A DNA stretch of 8,652 bases from Saprospiraceae bacterium (GTDB lineage Bacteria > Bacteroidota > Bacteroidia > Chitinophagales > Saprospiraceae): the NCBI GenBank assembly GCA_027031185.1, contig JALVEF010000396.1, positions 1 to 8,652 on the forward strand, given 5' to 3'. The translations under genes and the position numbers were made by a program. Every line of letters begins with the position of its first letter. Position 1 is the stretch's first letter. The notes below the pieces were generated by a model. The model was given only the letters and a program-made list of their open reading frames with translations, did not search any database and was not told the origin of the DNA. This document shows positions 6,307 through 8,652 of the stretch, piece by piece.

Positions 6307-6314
6307 TACCTTTG
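6307..6314 (+). promoter_or_regulatory. Candidate sppA promoter, Bacteroidota -7 element
   Basis: TACCTTTG matches the Bacteroidota housekeeping -7 consensus TAnnTTTG exactly. It would place the transcription start near 6320 and leave a leader of roughly 50 bases before the sppA ATG. A TTTG or TTG -33 element at the usual 17-23 base spacing is not present; the interval is A-rich and then palindromic (AAGGCCTT 6283-6290 and CTTTGCAAAG 6292-6301). The call rests on the -7 box and its position alone. Confidence 0.4.
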
Positions 6315-6368
6315 TTTTCAGTTACGTTTTCTAGAAAAAGGACTGTGCATAGACCAAACTTGCTGTAT

Positions 6369-8153
6369 ATGAAAAACTACTTTTTAAAGACAATTCTTGC
6401 CTCCGCCCTTGGTTTTATCTTGGCCTTGGGTCTGCTGTTTGTCTTTTTCCTGGTGTTAGGCATTGTGTTTGGGGGACCGCCGAAGGTTCACGTAAAGGAT
6501 AAAACGGTATTGGAGCTCCGGATGGATCGCATCATTCCTGAGCGGACGGACAATGCCAAGTACGATGGAGGTTTGTCGCTGAAGCTGGATGATAGCCACA
6601 ATTTGGGCTTGCAGGATTTGGTACGTACGATCCGCAAAGCGAAGTCGGATCCTAAGGTGCAGGGCATCTTGCTCAAAGGTATCTTTTCACCCAACGGCTT
6701 GAGTACCAATGCGCGCCTTCGCCGCGCGCTGGAAGACTTCAAGACCTCCGGCAAGTTTGTTGTGGCACATGACAAACTCTTGACACAGCGTGCCTACTAT
6801 CTGGCGTCTGCCGCCGATCAGGTTTTTTTGAATCCGGTAGGCAATCTACAGTTGAAAGGATTTGCCTCGGTGACGCCGTTTTACAAGGACGCGATGGACA
6901 AGCTGGGCATCAAGGCGCAGGTGTTTTATGCCGGCAAATTCAAAAGTGCCACCGAACCGTTTCGTTTTACCAAGATGAGTGAGGCGAATAAGCTGCAAGT
7001 CCGGCGTTATATCGGCGAATTGTATGACCGCTTTGCCAAGGACATTGCATCGAGCCGGCATCTGACGGTCTCACAGATCAAGGCATTGGCGGATACGCTT
7101 TCCATTAAGCAAGCCCCGGATGCGCTGGCCATGGGCCTGGTGGACTCGCTGTATTTTCCCGATCAACTGGAGCGCTATCTCAAGCAGCGGCTGGGGATGA
7201 AGCCGGACAGCAAGAAGAAAATTCACCTGATGCCCATAGAAAAATACTTCGCCACGGGCATCTCCAAAGGCAAAGGCAAGGACAAAATTGCCGTGGTCTA
7301 TGCCGAGGGGGGCATTGTGGACGGCAAGGGCGGTCCGGGAGAAATCGGTGACAAGGCTTACATAAAAATCCTCCGCAAGATCCGTCGGGACGACCACGTC
7401 AAGGCCGTGGTACTGCGTGTCAATTCCGGCGGGGGCAGTGCGCTGGCATCCGAGAATATCTGGCGTGAAATCGAATTGCTCAAGGCGCGGGGCATACCGG
7501 TCATTGCGTCTATGGGCGATGTGGCGGCTTCCGGCGGCTATTACATTCTGGCTAATGCAGACAAGATATATTTGGAGCCCACCACGGTCACCGGCTCGAT
7601 CGGTGTGTTTGCCATGATACCCAATGTGGCCAAGCTGATGGACGACAAGCTGGGCATTCATTATGATACCGTACTGACCAATCCGAATGCGGTGCCGCTG
7701 AATGGATATTTCCCCTTGGAGGGGCAGCAGGCTCTGATGATGCAGCGCATGATAGATTCCATGTACTCCCAGTTTTTGGACCGGGTGGCACAGGGGCGCC
7801 ATCTACCAAAGGATTCGGTCAATGCCATAGCGCAAGGAAGGGTTTGGGCAGGTACTGATGCGATTCGCGTCGGTTTGGCGGATGCCTTCGGCGACCTGGA
7901 TGATGCCATAGCCGAGGCCAGTACACGGGCGGGCGTGGAGCACGTGCGCATCGTCGAATATCCCCGTACCAAGTCCAAACTGGAGCGCCTGATCGAGACT
8001 TTGTCCGGTCAGTCGCCGGATACTTTTTCCAAAGTCAAGCGCACGGCCATCCGCAAGGAGTTGGGCGAGTGGGCGCCGTTTTGGGAAGATTTGCGGGCCA
8101 TTAAGGAACGGCAGGGTGTACAGATGCGCATGCCTGTACAGTTGATTTGGTGA
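6369..8153 (+). CDS. sppA: Signal peptide peptidase SppA, 67K two-domain type
   Basis: SppA is a membrane-bound serine protease of family S49 that degrades cleaved signal peptides, and probably other small hydrophobic peptides, at the outer face of the inner membrane. The 594-residue product has one N-terminal membrane segment (about residues 8-34) and two related S49 domains, as in the roughly 600-residue enterobacterial type. The Lys/Ser dyad known from E. coli (K209 and S409) is conserved: the Lys lies in GKFKSATEPF (residue 192, codon 6942-6944) in the N-terminal domain, and the Ser lies in AASGGYY (residue 388, codon 7530-7532) in the C-terminal domain, followed by TGSIGVF. RVNSGGGSALAS is also family-typical. 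I chose the ATG at 6369 (MKNYFLK). The open frame extends upstream to a TTG at 6294, but that region overlaps the putative promoter and would put 25 extra residues before the membrane anchor. The gene is 2 bases from the downstream permease gene and divergent from the giant surface-protein gene. Confidence 0.95.
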   Translation: MKNYFLKTILASALGFILALGLLFVFFLVLGIVFGGPPKVHVKDKTVLELRMDRIIPERTDNAKYDGGLSLKLDDSHNLGLQDLVRTIRKAKSDPKVQGILLKGIFSPNGLSTNARLRRALEDFKTSGKFVVAHDKLLTQRAYYLASAADQVFLNPVGNLQLKGFASVTPFYKDAMDKLGIKAQVFYAGKFKSATEPFRFTKMSEANKLQVRRYIGELYDRFAKDIASSRHLTVSQIKALADTLSIKQAPDALAMGLVDSLYFPDQLERYLKQRLGMKPDSKKKIHLMPIEKYFATGISKGKGKDKIAVVYAEGGIVDGKGGPGEIGDKAYIKILRKIRRDDHVKAVVLRVNSGGGSALASENIWREIELLKARGIPVIASMGDVAASGGYYILANADKIYLEPTTVTGSIGVFAMIPNVAKLMDDKLGIHYDTVLTNPNAVPLNGYFPLEGQQALMMQRMIDSMYSQFLDRVAQGRHLPKDSVNAIAQGRVWAGTDAIRVGLADAFGDLDDAIAEASTRAGVEHVRIVEYPRTKSKLERLIETLSGQSPDTFSKVKRTAIRKELGEWAPFWEDLRAIKERQGVQMRMPVQLIW

Positions 8154-8155
8154 CG

Positions 8156-8652
8156 ATGATCCGGTTTTTGAAAATATCGAGCGAAGCCGTCCGGCAGGCC
8201 ATTTTCCAGTTGTCGGCCAACAAACTGCGGACGTTGCTCTCTCTTCTCGGTATTTCGGTAGGTATCTTTTGTATCATTTCGGTATTTGCTTCCGTGGATT
8301 CGCTCGAGCGCAATGTCAAGGATTCGCTCCAGCGTCTGGGCGATGATGTACTCTACATCAGCAAGATGCCCTGGATACAAATCAACCGGTCGGATTTTTG
8401 GAAGTACATCCGGCGCCCCAATCCCTCTTACCGGGACTTTCTCTATCTCCAAAAGCGCAGCAAATCGTCTGCTTCTATTGTGGCATACAGTGTGTTCCTG
8501 GGCGAGAAGACGTTCAAGACGCGGCCCACGGACTTCAAGGGCTATTTGATAGCGGTCAGCGATCGCTATGAAGATATCTTCTCGTTTGAGTATGACGATG
8601 GCCGCTTTTTCTCGTACGCCGAATACCACAGCGGGGCACCGGTGGCAGTGCT
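8156..8652 (+). CDS. ABC transporter permease, MacB/FtsX family, N-terminal part (cut by window edge)
   Basis: An ATG two bases after the sppA stop opens a frame that stays open to the window edge, giving 165 codons of an unfinished protein. It begins MIRFLKISSEAVRQAI and continues ANKLRTLLSLLGISVGIF, with one membrane segment at about residues 27-46. This 'NKLRTLLS.LGI.VGI' start followed by a polar periplasmic stretch (DSLERNVKDSLQRLGDDVLYIS) is the hallmark of MacB-type permeases, where the first membrane helix leads into the MacB_PCD periplasmic domain. Such permeases pair with a LolD/MacB-type ATPase and act on lipoproteins, peptides or drugs by mechanotransmission rather than by moving substrate through the membrane. 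The remaining three helices and any ATPase lie outside the window, so the substrate is unknown. The 2-base spacing implies co-transcription and probable translational coupling with sppA. Confidence 0.85.
   Translation, partial: MIRFLKISSEAVRQAIFQLSANKLRTLLSLLGISVGIFCIISVFASVDSLERNVKDSLQRLGDDVLYISKMPWIQINRSDFWKYIRRPNPSYRDFLYLQKRSKSSASIVAYSVFLGEKTFKTRPTDFKGYLIAVSDRYEDIFSFEYDDGRFFSYAEYHSGAPVAV

Noticed and set aside
6294..6368. 25-codon N-terminal extension of SppA from a TTG
   Set aside because: It would overlap the -7 promoter box, adds a polar stretch before the membrane anchor, and uses a rare start while MKNYFLK at 6369 fits the family.
7071..7802. A 243-codon minus-strand frame inside sppA
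   Set aside because: It is antisense to the S49 catalytic region, has no family features, and sppA accounts for the sequence in full.
8009..8629. A 206-codon minus-strand frame across the sppA end and the permease start
   Set aside because: The plus-strand reading gives the sppA C-terminus and a clear MacB-type N-terminus; the minus-strand translation looks random.

Overview
The window looks like Bacteroidota chromosomal DNA, probably from the Saprospiria/Chitinophagia side of the phylum. Three things in the sequence point there. A 1783-residue secreted protein ends in a gliding-motility-associated C-terminal (type B) sorting domain of the type IX secretion system and carries eleven SprB-type repeats. 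No Shine-Dalgarno motif stands before the start codons. An exact match to the Bacteroidota -7 promoter consensus (TAnnTTTG) precedes sppA. The assignment below phylum level is an inference. No phage, transposase, CRISPR, tRNA or rRNA gene was seen.

Layout. Bases 1-47 hold no gene. Two genes lie on the minus strand: a small single-domain rhodanese (48-347) and, upstream of it, the giant surface protein gene (457-5808). The two are separated by 109 bases that contain a short perfect hairpin. Bases 5809-6368 form a 560-base divergent intergenic region crowded with palindromes: repeated left and right arms, a 77-base palindromic insert bordered by 8-base direct repeats, an 11-bp stem, and a hairpin with a T-tract. 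On the plus strand follow sppA (6369-8153), a two-domain signal peptide peptidase, and only 2 bases later the start of a MacB/FtsX-type ABC transporter permease that runs off the right edge (8156-8652).

Function. sppA and the permease gene are very likely co-transcribed and both encode inner-membrane envelope proteins. The giant protein should be exported by Sec, moved across the outer membrane by the type IX system, and sit on or leave the cell surface as an adhesin-like multidomain protein. The rhodanese is a cytoplasmic sulfur-transfer protein whose link to its neighbour is positional only. The genes themselves belong to known families. The least explained parts of the window are the nested palindromic repeats at 5843-6176 and a P domain that appears to be inserted within an Ig-like module of the giant protein.
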